Of a stretch of DNA of 22,850 nucleotides, positions 13,859 through 19,781 are shown piece by piece. This stretch comes from a virus. The first letter of the stretch is position 1. The number at the start of each line of letters is the position of its first letter. The notes below the pieces were generated by a model, which searched no databases, was not told the DNA's origin, and saw only the letters and a program-made list of their open reading frames with translations. The position numbers were made by a program, and so were the translations under genes. The stretch is taken from IMG/VR virus record IMGVR_UViG_3300042924_003795, positions 1 through 22,850 of that record. One strand, 5' to 3'.

Positions 13859-14205
13859 TCCCTAGTTCCAAGCCATTGTTCTAAATCCTGAACAACCCAT
13901 GACTTTTCAATGCCGGCATTTCGGCGCTTAATTATGACATAAGCAGGTGGAGTTTGTTCAAGACCACGAGCTTTTGCATAGTTTTTTGCTTCTGTGATGG
14001 CTTCATCCCAAAAGGCAGGAAGTGTGATCGCCTTGCGGTTTTTCAACTCAAAGATGTAAGTCTTGTTTGCAACGACACAAACAACATCACCTTCGTCTGC
14101 ACTCCCTGCCTTGCTGAGTCGCTCGGCGCTGACCCCGTGTTCTCTCAGCCACTTCATTACTGAAGTTTCAAAGAGTGCGCCCTTTCGACCATTGGGATTT
14201 GCCAA
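13855..14205 (-). CDS. Holliday-junction resolvase-like PD-(D/E)XK nuclease
   Basis: 116 residues from TTG 14205, one base after the upstream TAA; no ATG is available before the conserved region. Motifs are GRKGALFETSVMKWL (E13), RLSKAGSADEGDVV (D40), then YIFELKNRKAITLP (E53, K55), giving the E...D...ExK site of archaeal-type Hjc/VRR-like resolvases, and FWDEAITEAKNYAKARG after it. It probably resolves branched replication and recombination intermediates. A second branched-DNA nuclease, endonuclease VII-like, is at 5407-5796. The TTG start and GTGA exit junction are notable. Confidence 0.82.
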   Translation of the reverse strand: MANPNGRKGALFETSVMKWLREHGVSAERLSKAGSADEGDVVCVVANKTYIFELKNRKAITLPAFWDEAITEAKNYAKARGLEQTPPAYVIIKRRNAGIEKSWVVQDLEQWLGTRE

Positions 14206-14206
14206 C

Positions 14207-14557
14207 TTACTTCACCAACTCCAATTTTGTCGCCAAAGGCTGCGAACGCATAGCGCGTGCATACTTGACGGCGGTGATGAGTTTTTCAGCCAAAGTAAGT
14301 GCCTCGCTTTCACTCATGCTTGCGAGTTTGATTGCAAGATCAGGAACGGCTGATCTTGCTTTGTCCATCAATCGAGCTGATTCAATTGATTTCAAATCTA
14401 AGCCACTTAAAGCATTGATTGCCTGAATTGACCCCATTGGAACCTGGGTGACGACATCCTCAATCAAATCGCAGTTGGCATCTCGTTCTTCTAAGTAAAT
14501 GACCACATCGCCATTGAGGGCATTGTGAACCGAAAAGAGGGGGTCGCGGTTGATCAA
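14207..14557 (-). CDS. Hypothetical helical protein
   Basis: About 116 residues if begun at TTG 14557, which overlaps the upstream TGA as TTGA with GGTGGGG five bases before it; GTG 14566 (119 residues) is the other choice. No ATG precedes the conserved-looking part. After a short strand region VVIYLEERDANCDLIEDVV the protein is helical: GSIQAINALSGLDLKSIESA, then MSESEALTLAEKLITAVKYA. No metal, membrane or catalytic motif is visible. It is in the early part of the replication/recombination unit. Function unknown. Confidence 0.6.
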   Translation of the reverse strand: MINRDPLFSVHNALNGDVVIYLEERDANCDLIEDVVTQVPMGSIQAINALSGLDLKSIESARLMDKARSAVPDLAIKLASMSESEALTLAEKLITAVKYARAMRSQPLATKLELVK

Positions 14558-14676
14558 TAGCCCCACCCACCCTCTGAGTGTGTAATCTCTGCGGTGAACC
14601 TGTCCTCAAGGGCTAGAAGCCCCCACACAAGCCCTGTGACGGCGATTGCGCCCCCAATAACGACCAAAAGCATCAT
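14554..14676 (-). CDS. 40-residue single-TM membrane micro-protein
   Basis: ATG 14676 (or ATG 14673) follows a strong AAAGGAGAGG ribosome site at about 14697-14684, making it the first gene of the leftward unit. It begins MMLLVVIGGAIAVTGLVWGL, one clear membrane helix, followed by ALEDRFTAE and the end EGGWGY. An ATG at 14680 in another frame gives only 24 unconvincing codons. Its stop overlaps the next gene's probable TTG. The family is unknown. A 5'-most small membrane gene may act on the host envelope early, but this is a guess. Confidence 0.6.
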   Translation of the reverse strand: MMLLVVIGGAIAVTGLVWGLLALEDRFTAEITHSEGGWGY

Positions 14677-14717
14677 TCATCCCCTCTCCTTTGGAATGCG
14701 CCAATGGTGACATAGAA

Positions 14718-14745
14718 GTTATCCACAGGGCAGACCGACACTCAA
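14718..14745 (-). promoter_or_regulatory. Putative leftward promoter overlapping a DnaA box
   Basis: On the minus strand TTGAGT (14745-14740) and GATAAC (14723-14718) are 16 bases apart, a plausible -35/-10 pair for the leftward replication unit that starts at 14676. The -10 overlaps a perfect TTATCCACA (plus strand 14719-14727), so host DnaA could affect transcription or this may be a replication element. Each box matches the consensus at about four of six positions. This is suggestive only. Confidence 0.35.
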
Positions 14746-14765
14746 AAGATTCTTTGTGTTGTGTA

Positions 14766-14793
14766 TTGACATTTGTATAGATGAGAGTATCGT
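14766..14793 (+). promoter_or_regulatory. Putative rightward promoter for the plus-strand genes
   Basis: A perfect TTGACA at 14766-14771 is followed, after 16 bases, by TATCGT (14788-14793), which matches four of six -10 positions. It lies 40 bases before the first plus-strand ATG (14833) and is divergent from the putative leftward promoter. Only the -35 is strong, and a -10 at TATAGA (14776) is too close to it. The site is the natural start for the isolated rightward gene block. Confidence 0.5.
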
Positions 14794-14799
14794 TCTTCT

Positions 14800-14818
14800 T
14801 GTGGGAACGGCTCCCACA
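14800..14818 (+). promoter_or_regulatory. Leader hairpin or operator between promoter and first rightward gene
   Basis: TGTGGGA-acggc-TCCCACA is a perfect 7-bp inverted repeat with a five-base loop, 15 bases before ATG 14833. It is just upstream of the GGGG ribosome site, so as RNA it could affect translation, and as DNA it could be the operator for a dimeric regulator such as the ribbon-helix-helix protein encoded in the same block (15480-15611). There is no T-run, so it is not a standard terminator. Confidence 0.45.
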
Positions 14819-14832
14819 GATCGGGGTTCAAA

Positions 14833-14988
14833 ATGTTGAAGTGTAACAATTGCGCAGCACGAGTTGATGTTCTAGCTCATCAAATTCGTGGTTCATTTGA
14901 AGTAACAGTTTGTCTTGATTGCGCAGATCGCTATTATCAAGATCAATTGACACGCACACTTATCAATGCAGAAAAGGCAGGTGCATAA
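14833..14988 (+). CDS. 51-residue zinc-finger-like protein
   Basis: ATG 14833 with GGGG about six bases upstream; the TAA overlaps the next ATG as TAATG. MLKCNNCAARVDVL and TVCLDCADRYYQDQL give two CxxC pairs about 20 residues apart, a small zinc-ribbon layout. The C-terminal half is helical and ends INAEKAGA. It is the first gene after the rightward promoter. A nucleic-acid-binding or adaptor role is likely from the metal pattern, but no named family is recognised. Confidence 0.7.
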   Translation: MLKCNNCAARVDVLAHQIRGSFEVTVCLDCADRYYQDQLTRTLINAEKAGA

Positions 14989-15188
14989 TGTCAAGAAAAT
15001 GTTGTGATGTTGTTTATTGGAAGCACAACGAAGGTTGGGATGCTTACAAAAAAGATGATTGCCAATTTGTAAATAATCATTGGGTTCCAAATTGGTTTGA
15101 TTCTTTTATCGTTGAAGATGCATCAACAAAAAAAGATGCGATCAAATCAATCAATGAGTTACACATTTTGGGGGTGTGTTTAGTATGA
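14988..15188 (+). CDS. 66-residue hypothetical protein
   Basis: ATG 14988 overlaps the preceding stop (TAATG) and the TGA overlaps the next ATG (ATGA). The open frame extends upstream to 14919, but that part overlaps the zinc-finger gene and is not needed. The protein MSRKCCDVVYWKHNEGWDAY is rich in Trp, Tyr and Lys, with FVNNHWVPNWFDSFIVED and a helix STKKDAIKSINELHI. A CC pair near the start may bind metal. Codon use is AT-rich compared with the minus-strand genes. Unknown function. Confidence 0.65.
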   Translation: MSRKCCDVVYWKHNEGWDAYKKDDCQFVNNHWVPNWFDSFIVEDASTKKDAIKSINELHILGVCLV

Positions 15189-15316
15189 AAATCAAAGATG
15201 TCGCTGAATATCATTTAGAACAAGCAAAAGAAGCGAACTCTTGCAATGAACGCGAGCAAGAGCAATATCACCTTGAAATGCTTTCAGCACTACAAGAAGA
15301 AATGGATGAGAACTAA
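15185..15316 (+). CDS. 43-residue hypothetical helical protein
   Basis: ATG 15185 overlaps the upstream stop as ATGA, and TAA overlaps the next ATG as TAATG. The product is an almost pure charged helix, MKIKDVAEYHLEQAKEANSC then EREQEQYHLEMLSALQEEMD, with heptad-like spacing of Leu/Ala that could form a coiled coil or a dimer. Function unknown; coupling supports translation. Confidence 0.6.
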   Translation: MKIKDVAEYHLEQAKEANSCNEREQEQYHLEMLSALQEEMDEN

Positions 15317-15480
15317 TGATCACAAAGCGCGGAAAGAAAGTGCGAGCAATTGCAATTGCAGTTGGAATCATTGTGATTTGGCAAGTTGCGAGCAATCTGT
15401 GGTGGGTCGGCATTGATGCACCCAATGCAGAGTTTCTTGGTTGGTGTTGGGGTTCAATGAGCGAATGTGTGGTGTTGTAA
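15316..15480 (+). CDS. 54-residue membrane micro-protein
   Basis: ATG 15316 overlaps the previous stop as TAATG; its TAA shares its last A with the next ATG. A basic N-terminus MITKRGKKVR precedes one membrane helix AIAIAVGIIVIWQVASNLW, after which the protein has a Trp/Cys-rich outer segment LGWCWGSMSECVVL. By the positive-inside rule the N-terminus is cytoplasmic. No family is recognised; an early envelope or exclusion role is only speculation. Confidence 0.6.
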   Translation: MITKRGKKVRAIAIAVGIIVIWQVASNLWWVGIDAPNAEFLGWCWGSMSECVVL

Positions 15481-15611
15481 TGGTCGGCAAGAAAATCAGG
15501 TCAGTCAGAGTCAGCGATCAAGTATGGGCGAAGGCGAAGGCGAAGGCGCAGTCAGAAGACAAATCAGTTTCCGAAGTAATCGTTGACTTTTTGAAGGGAT
15601 ATATCAAATGA
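15480..15611 (+). CDS. Ribbon-helix-helix DNA-binding protein
   Basis: 43 residues; ATG 15480 overlaps the prior TAA, and the TGA overlaps the primase-polymerase ATG as ATGA. KIRSVRVSDQVWAKAKAKAQ is a beta strand then helix A, and KSVSEVIVDFLKGYIK is helix B, the Arc/MetJ/CopG pattern with alternating side chains RxVRVS for the DNA groove. A GCGAAG triplet repeat (15528-15545) encodes the AKAKAK part. RHH dimers usually repress their own promoter; the inverted repeat at 14800-14818 is a candidate operator. Confidence 0.75.
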   Translation: MVGKKIRSVRVSDQVWAKAKAKAQSEDKSVSEVIVDFLKGYIK

Positions 15612-16066
15612 CAAAAGCCACAACCGCCATTGCCTTTGCCGAAAGAGGTTGGCACATCTTGCCTGTTGCTCCTTATCAAAAGACACCATTCTTCCCCATT
15701 GCAACTCATGGATATAAGTCAGCGACAACTGACATTGAATCCATTGAGAAATGGTTCACTCGCGCACCCATGCTCAACATTGGCATCGCTTGCGCCCCTT
15801 CAAACTTAGTTGTCTTTGATATTGACTACCGAAACGGCGGAACAACTGAAGGTTTGAACTTAGACACATTCACAGTTGCAACAGGCGATGGCTTGCATCT
15901 GTATTACACCGCCCCTGCCGATGCGAAGTTCAAGGGCAAACTTCGTGAAGGTGTTGACATTAAGCACAATGGATATGTTGTAGGCGCAGGATCATTGCAC
16001 GAATCAGGCAAGTTCTATGAGGTCGTCAAAGACATTCAACCTGCACCGATGATGGAGTGGATTTAG
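15608..16066 (+). CDS. Stand-alone primase-polymerase (Prim-Pol) domain protein
   Basis: 152 residues from ATG 15608. It is a Prim-Pol (bifunctional DNA primase/polymerase N-terminal) domain: FAERGWHILPVAPYQKTPFF, SIEKWFTRAPMLNIGIA, metal site VVFDIDYRNGG with D71 and D73, GDGLHLYY (H97) and VDIKHNGYVVGAGSLHESGK. It ends where a helicase would follow in the fused forms, so it is domain-only. The acidic site is more canonical than the ELEG of the primase/helicase fusion at 7287-9365. It may supply primase or translesion activity. Its stop is followed by the strong terminator. Confidence 0.85.
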   Translation: MTKATTAIAFAERGWHILPVAPYQKTPFFPIATHGYKSATTDIESIEKWFTRAPMLNIGIACAPSNLVVFDIDYRNGGTTEGLNLDTFTVATGDGLHLYYTAPADAKFKGKLREGVDIKHNGYVVGAGSLHESGKFYEVVKDIQPAPMMEWI

Positions 16067-16079
16067 CCTAAAAAGACAA

Positions 16080-16124
16080 AGAAATCCCCCTCACCATGAC
16101 CGACTGATGGTGAGGGGGATTTCT
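16080..16124. terminator. Bidirectional rho-independent terminator, perfect 18-bp stem
   Basis: AGAAATCCCCCTCACCAT (16080-16097), a nine-base loop, and the exact reverse complement ATGGTGAGGGGGATTTCT (16107-16124). The stem has a GC-rich core with A/T flanks. Rightward it ends in TTTCTTATT, and leftward it is followed by TTTGTCTTTTT, so it can stop transcripts in both directions. It separates the convergent plus-strand block and the epimerase gene, whose TAA starts at the last stem base. Confidence 0.93.
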
Positions 16125-16987
16125 TATTCGGCAAGCGCGAGAGCAATGCCTTCTTCAAGAGAAATTTTTGGTTCATAGACTTGCAACATTTGAGTCGGAT
16201 CGCCTACGCGGTATTCAACGCCTATGGGTGCATCAAGATTGTTTTTGATAGGGGCAAGATAACCTGCTTGCAACATCACCATTTCTGCCAATTCAATGAA
16301 TGAGGTTGGGCGACCTGTGCAGATATTCATGACACCCACATCATTGATCACGGCTGCAAAAGTAGCGCCAACAACATCGTCAATGTGAACGAAATCGCGC
16401 ACCTGGGTTCCTCTGCCCCACACTTCAAATGGGTCTGCCTTGCGCTGAGCGCGTGCAATAAAGGATGGGAATGGGTAATCAAGTGCTTGATCTGAACCGT
16501 ATCCACTAAATGGTCGCAATACAGTTACCTTCAGACCTTCAGCTCGTGCATATGAGGCGAGCATTTCACCTGACAACTTTGCCCAACCATAGGTGAAGTC
16601 AGGTGTTCGAATATGTTCAAGATTGATGTCAATTTCGCGCAGTTTTTGCTGATATTGCAGTCTTTGCAAGAAGATTGGGTAAGCCGCACTTGATGAGAAA
16701 TAAACAATGTGCTTCGGGCGAGTTCTCAGCGCCCATTGGAACATATCTGCATCGATGGCAAGGTCAGAGGCAACTGACAGAGGGTTTCCCTCAATAGTCA
16801 TCCGCCCACCGACAATTGCCGCAAGATGAATTACGATGTCAAACTGTGTGTCATCTGTGGCGAAGAAATGTCGAACTTCCTTGCCATTTACTAGGTCAAT
16901 TCCTGTGATGTCGTGGCGTTGTTTTGCAAGTGCGCGATGAAATGCACGCCCAACAAAGCCGGCATCGCCTGTGATTAGAATTTTCAT
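16124..16987 (-). CDS. NAD-dependent nucleotide-sugar epimerase/dehydratase
   Basis: 287 residues from ATG 16987 (MKILITGDAGFVG); an upstream in-frame start at 16999 is less likely because 16987 overlaps the prior stop as TAATG. Extended SDR: GxxGxxG at 7-13, IVIHLAAIVGG, VYFSSSAAYP, YGWAK (Y133 and K137 of YxxxK), and RPFSGYGSDQ, VWGRGTQVRDFVHIDDVVGA, then NICTGRPTSF. Such enzymes epimerise or dehydrate nucleotide-activated sugars. Together with two glycosyltransferase-like genes upstream, it suggests a phage sugar-modification cassette for host surface, virion or DNA; which one cannot be told. Confidence 0.9.
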   Translation of the reverse strand: MKILITGDAGFVGRAFHRALAKQRHDITGIDLVNGKEVRHFFATDDTQFDIVIHLAAIVGGRMTIEGNPLSVASDLAIDADMFQWALRTRPKHIVYFSSSAAYPIFLQRLQYQQKLREIDINLEHIRTPDFTYGWAKLSGEMLASYARAEGLKVTVLRPFSGYGSDQALDYPFPSFIARAQRKADPFEVWGRGTQVRDFVHIDDVVGATFAAVINDVGVMNICTGRPTSFIELAEMVMLQAGYLAPIKNNLDAPIGVEYRVGDPTQMLQVYEPKISLEEGIALALAE

Positions 16988-17709
16988 TATTGCCCCCACT
17001 CATACAAGTATTTATCATCACCCGATAGCGCCACAGATTTCTGTTGGTCAACGGTGAAGATAAACCTATCATTCTCATCTAAAGCTGCACCAATATGACT
17101 TACCTGGTTGACAGGTTCAAGCACATACGGCTTGCGAAGTGATTTGCCTTCAGGTTGAGTATCGTAGAACTCGTCATGAATAAAGCATGAGAATTGAATC
17201 CGTGGGTAAATCAGATTTCTCAGGAAGTCTTGGTCTTGGGTGTAATAGTCCTTGATCTCAACAGACTCAATCAGGGTGCGGATGTCTTTGAACAAGGCAG
17301 AGCGAACTGTGAACATTCCTGCATTGATCGGGTAGTTGTGACCAATAGGGTGATCCTTCATGATGTGAGCATCTAGCCCTGACTCAATGAATTCCTCGTG
17401 GGCGTTAAGTTCGCGCAAGGACAGTCGAGCATCGGCATCGCGAAAGGCAACAAAGTCATAATCTAATTCACAGGCAAGAAAGCGCCACAACTTGGCGGTG
17501 TGATCTTCAGGTGCATCTGTTTGAATAATTTGAACATTGGGAAACAGGCGAAGGGTTGAGATTACCCAGGAAGGCACCGATTGCCCCACGAAGAAGATGA
17601 GGTCATATTCCTCATCCAAAATCTGTTGAGCGATGATGGCGTTCTTGATTGCTCCCACAGAGTATCGAAGGTCTGACCCATACAAAGAAAAGGATATTGC
17701 CTGTTTCAT
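16987..17709 (-). CDS. Glycosyltransferase-like protein with DxD motif
   Basis: 240 residues from ATG 17709, overlapping the next glycosyltransferase by four bases (ATGA). SVGAIKNAIIAQQIL and DLIFFVGQSVPSWVIS look like a GT-A Rossmann start, and DYDFVAFRDADARLSLRE has DAD at 91-93, the metal and nucleotide-sugar site. HPIGHNYPINAGMFTVRS resembles the acceptor-side region of sugar transferases, and YTQDQDFLRNLIYP includes a QDQ active-site-like motif. No signal or membrane segment is seen. Substrate is unknown. It is in a unit with the epimerase, so it may use that enzyme's product. Confidence 0.72.
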   Translation of the reverse strand: MKQAISFSLYGSDLRYSVGAIKNAIIAQQILDEEYDLIFFVGQSVPSWVISTLRLFPNVQIIQTDAPEDHTAKLWRFLACELDYDFVAFRDADARLSLRELNAHEEFIESGLDAHIMKDHPIGHNYPINAGMFTVRSALFKDIRTLIESVEIKDYYTQDQDFLRNLIYPRIQFSCFIHDEFYDTQPEGKSLRKPYVLEPVNQVSHIGAALDENDRFIFTVDQQKSVALSGDDKYLYEWGQ

Positions 17710-18374
17710 TTGCGAAGTTTCTTCAGTAAGACCTGATATGCCTCTGACTCAATGTAATTCTTGTATGCAAGAGCATCGGCAGAATAAACTTCCTGTGCAT
17801 TGACCTCACGATAGCCCTCATCCCATTCAGCTTTTCCTGCAACGGGGTGCATATGCTCAACAATGACATCTTCAAGGTAGGTCAAAGCGCCTAAATCCTC
17901 GCCCAATTTCTTCCAAAAGTTGTCAAGGTAAAGATGCTTCATATTCGGTGGAACCATGCCATCAAGTGCGCCAACAATGTCTGATGTCATTGAGACCATC
18001 GTTGGAAGGCGCTTGCCTTGAAGTAGGTCATTGCCGTAGGCAAGTGACGGTGCCTGTTGCAACGCCTCAATGAGTTTTGCATCCCAATCGGCGGTGCGTG
18101 GGCGGTGGTCATCGCCAACGAAGGTGAAATACTTGTATTTGTCTTGGTATTTGCGTGCCACATAATTGAGTGGCTTTGCCATTCCGCGAGAGTCATTGTT
18201 GCAGGTGATCACATAATCATCGCCTACTTCAAAGACATATTCATCTGCCTTTGGGTCGTCATAGTCCACAATGAAGAGCAATCGTGAGGCAGATGAAAGG
18301 TCATCGTGACAGGCTAAGAGTTCAACGGCATTGTGTGGTCGCCCACGAGTTGGAACAAGTGTGATCATTTCCAT
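17706..18374 (-). CDS. Glycosyltransferase family 2-like protein
   Basis: 222 residues from ATG 18374 (ATG 18368, MITLVPTRGRP, overlaps the upstream stop as ATGA and is an equally good start). MITLVPTRGRPHNAVELLAC is the GT-A N-terminus, followed by LLFIVDYDDP, NYVARKYQDKYKYFTFVGDD with the metal-like DD and RPRTADWDAKL, and YGNDLLQGKRLPTMVSMTSD. The C-terminal EDVIVEHMHPVAGKAEWDEG resembles the distal half of phage GT2-like proteins. It probably transfers a sugar, with the acceptor unknown; similar small enzymes in phages act on virion proteins or DNA bases. Confidence 0.72.
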   Translation of the reverse strand: MEMITLVPTRGRPHNAVELLACHDDLSSASRLLFIVDYDDPKADEYVFEVGDDYVITCNNDSRGMAKPLNYVARKYQDKYKYFTFVGDDHRPRTADWDAKLIEALQQAPSLAYGNDLLQGKRLPTMVSMTSDIVGALDGMVPPNMKHLYLDNFWKKLGEDLGALTYLEDVIVEHMHPVAGKAEWDEGYREVNAQEVYSADALAYKNYIESEAYQVLLKKLRK

Positions 18375-18634
18375 TGTGATTCAATCTCCCCTGCAATGCT
18401 GGCATATGCTGCCAAATCTACAAACGAATCCTCGTGGTCAGGTGTCTCAATCAAGCGAGCTATTTTCACAAGGCATAAACACAAAGCGACCTGTGAAGGT
18501 GTTATCTCAGTTTCAAGATACACGCTCCACAGGTCGGCGATGCGTTTGTGATTTACATACGGTGATCCATAGTTTTTTTGACGATCAGTATGTGTGAGGC
18601 GTTTTGCCTCATCTAAAATTTCCCCCCGGTTCAT
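18365..18634 (-). CDS. DUF6378-like phage protein
   Basis: 89 residues from ATG 18634. The block ILDEAKRLTHTDRQKNYGSP, NHKRIADLWSVYLETEITPS, VALCLCLVKIARLIETPDH and SFVDLAAYASIAGE is a well-conserved helical phage protein family (DUF6378 by recollection). It is compact, cytosolic and without metal ligands. Function is not established. It sits between the lysis genes and the sugar-modification genes, with an ATGA-type junction to the glycosyltransferase downstream. Confidence 0.78.
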   Translation of the reverse strand: MNRGEILDEAKRLTHTDRQKNYGSPYVNHKRIADLWSVYLETEITPSQVALCLCLVKIARLIETPDHEDSFVDLAAYASIAGEIESQWK

Positions 18635-18637
18635 TTT

Positions 18638-18838
18638 TTACTTGCTTCCTCTGCCAAATTCTGTTGACTTGGAATCAAGCGCCTTCAAAACAGGCCCGGC
18701 AACTGCTGCCAATCCTGCTGCAAGGTAATTCTTCAAAGGTTGATTTGGGTCTGCAAGATATAAAGCTGCAACGGCTGCTGCTGCTGCACGAAGATATGTC
18801 TTTGCAATTGCTTCAAGTTTTACTTTGTCAAGCATCAT
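18638..18838 (-). CDS. Ala-rich holin-like small membrane protein
   Basis: 66 residues from ATG 18838 (ATG 18835 is better spaced from AAGGAG). MMLDKVKLEAIAKTYLRAAA leads into AAAVAALYLADP and a second hydrophobic part YLAAGLAAVAGPVLKAL, then a charged tail SKSTEFGRGSK. Two short, Ala-rich membrane segments and position immediately after the endolysin (TAATG) suggest a holin or antiholin, but the sequence is too generic to be sure. A second holin-like candidate is at 19322-19606. Confidence 0.55.
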   Translation of the reverse strand: MMLDKVKLEAIAKTYLRAAAAAVAALYLADPNQPLKNYLAAGLAAVAGPVLKALDSKSTEFGRGSK

Positions 18839-19341
18839 TACTCCTTAAAGGTAGGCTTGCCGAATCCAACGATGAACACGGGCAAGGATGTCTTTAGTTT
18901 CCCACGATTGTTCTTCTTATAGGCGCGAACCTTACGGCAAACTTGACCGCCATTGCGCTGATCGCCCTTTTTATCAGGTGCCGTGTTGCCCTCAATTGTC
19001 ACGACAGTTCCATCATCTCTAACCTGCAAGACGATGCCTACATGAGAGATTCGGTTGACATTATCTCCTGGAAAATCAAAGAAGGCGATGTCACCTGGCA
19101 GGGGCGTGGCAACCTCGGCATCTTCCCACTTGCCCTTTGCTTGAAAAGCCTGCGCCCCTGACGGGGTAAATGTGCAGTTGGGGATTGATGTCACTTTTGC
19201 TTTTTTTGCCACCCAATTAACGAAGGCTCCGCACCATGCTTGATTTGCCTTTTGATAGTGAGTTTGATTTTCCGCAGGGCCTTCAATGAAGCCTTCTTCG
19301 CCTCGTGCCACATCAAGAAACTTATTGAGTTGAGTTGACAT
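18838..19341 (-). CDS. CHAP-domain endolysin
   Basis: 167 residues from ATG 19341 with GGGGAG five bases upstream; the open frame to 19377 adds an unlikely Asn/Gln-rich leader. The catalytic Cys is in QAWCGAFVNW (C37), His in NRISHVGIVL (H100), and the Asn/Glu pair in TIEGNTAPD, matching CHAP amidase/endopeptidases that cut peptidoglycan cross-links. LPGDIAFFDFPGD is the typical strand before the His. No separate cell-wall-binding domain or signal sequence is present, so holin-dependent release is expected. It overlaps the upstream holin-like gene by 20 bases. Confidence 0.9.
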   Translation of the reverse strand: MSTQLNKFLDVARGEEGFIEGPAENQTHYQKANQAWCGAFVNWVAKKAKVTSIPNCTFTPSGAQAFQAKGKWEDAEVATPLPGDIAFFDFPGDNVNRISHVGIVLQVRDDGTVVTIEGNTAPDKKGDQRNGGQVCRKVRAYKKNNRGKLKTSLPVFIVGFGKPTFKE

Positions 19342-19606
19342 TGTTCTCCCCTTGTTTTGGTTTTGATTTGAGTCCATTTGCAGAGACTATCCCTGCCAAA
19401 GTTCCTGTGAGAAAGACCGTCAATGTTGCAACTAGGTCAATGAAGGCTGCATCATTGGGTGCTTGCTTCATCGGTTGGGTTACAAATACCAACGCCCAAA
19501 GGAGCGCAAATACTGATCCTGCAAAGACGATTGCAAGCATGATTCCTATGCTGACAACAAGTCGAGCGTGTAATTCTTCAGGCGTGTATCGCTCACGGCG
19601 TTTCAT
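19322..19606 (-). CDS. Two-TM holin-like membrane protein
   Basis: 94 residues from ATG 19606 (MKRRERYTPEELHARLVV); the extension to 19693 would overlap the lipoprotein gene and is not needed. Two membrane segments, SIGIMLAIVFAGSVFALLWA and LVATLTVFLTGTLAGIVSA, with a short polar link containing TQPMKQAPND and a Lys-rich tail LKSKPKQGENN. This fits a class II-type holin. It directly precedes and overlaps the CHAP endolysin, the usual holin-endolysin pairing. The role is inferred from topology and position. Confidence 0.7.
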   Translation of the reverse strand: MKRRERYTPEELHARLVVSIGIMLAIVFAGSVFALLWALVFVTQPMKQAPNDAAFIDLVATLTVFLTGTLAGIVSANGLKSKPKQGENNVNSTQ

Positions 19607-19781
19607 CAAATATCTCCGGAAGTAGGTCAGAGGTGCAGGTTCCTGTGATGTCGCATTGCGGTTTGTTGCATTCAGGTTTTTCCCAATTTTCAAACTCTTG
19701 GCAAGGATAGCGAACCCAACCTTGATAACTGCAACCGCTAAGAGTTATTGCGAGCAAGAAGGATGCGATAAATCTCTTCAA
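19593..19781 (-). CDS. Small lipoprotein, spanin-like by position
   Basis: 62 residues from TTG 19781, with GGAG seven bases upstream; a further TTG at 19802 would put a polar leader in front of the signal and is less likely. MKRFIASFLLAITLSGCSYQ is a full lipoprotein signal with lipobox LSGC, lipidated at Cys17. The mature part has WVRYPCQEFENWEKPEC and paired cysteines. It starts inside the 19738-19941 gene in another frame, as o-spanin genes do. I recall similar SGCSYQGWVRYPCQE proteins in marine phages. Spanins serve two-membrane hosts, so the role here is uncertain. Confidence 0.65.
   Translation of the reverse strand: MKRFIASFLLAITLSGCSYQGWVRYPCQEFENWEKPECNKPQCDITGTCTSDLLPEIFDETP

Noticed and set aside
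13447-13884. Plus-strand ORFs overlapping the WhiB gene, up to 145 codons
   Set aside because: Antisense to a clear WhiB gene. The Cys/Phe-rich translations are typical of the reverse strand and have no recognisable domain.
14657-14680. ATG 14680 start in another frame
   Set aside because: It gives only 24 codons of basic, unlike-protein sequence, whereas ATG 14676 gives a clean membrane protein with the same ribosome site.
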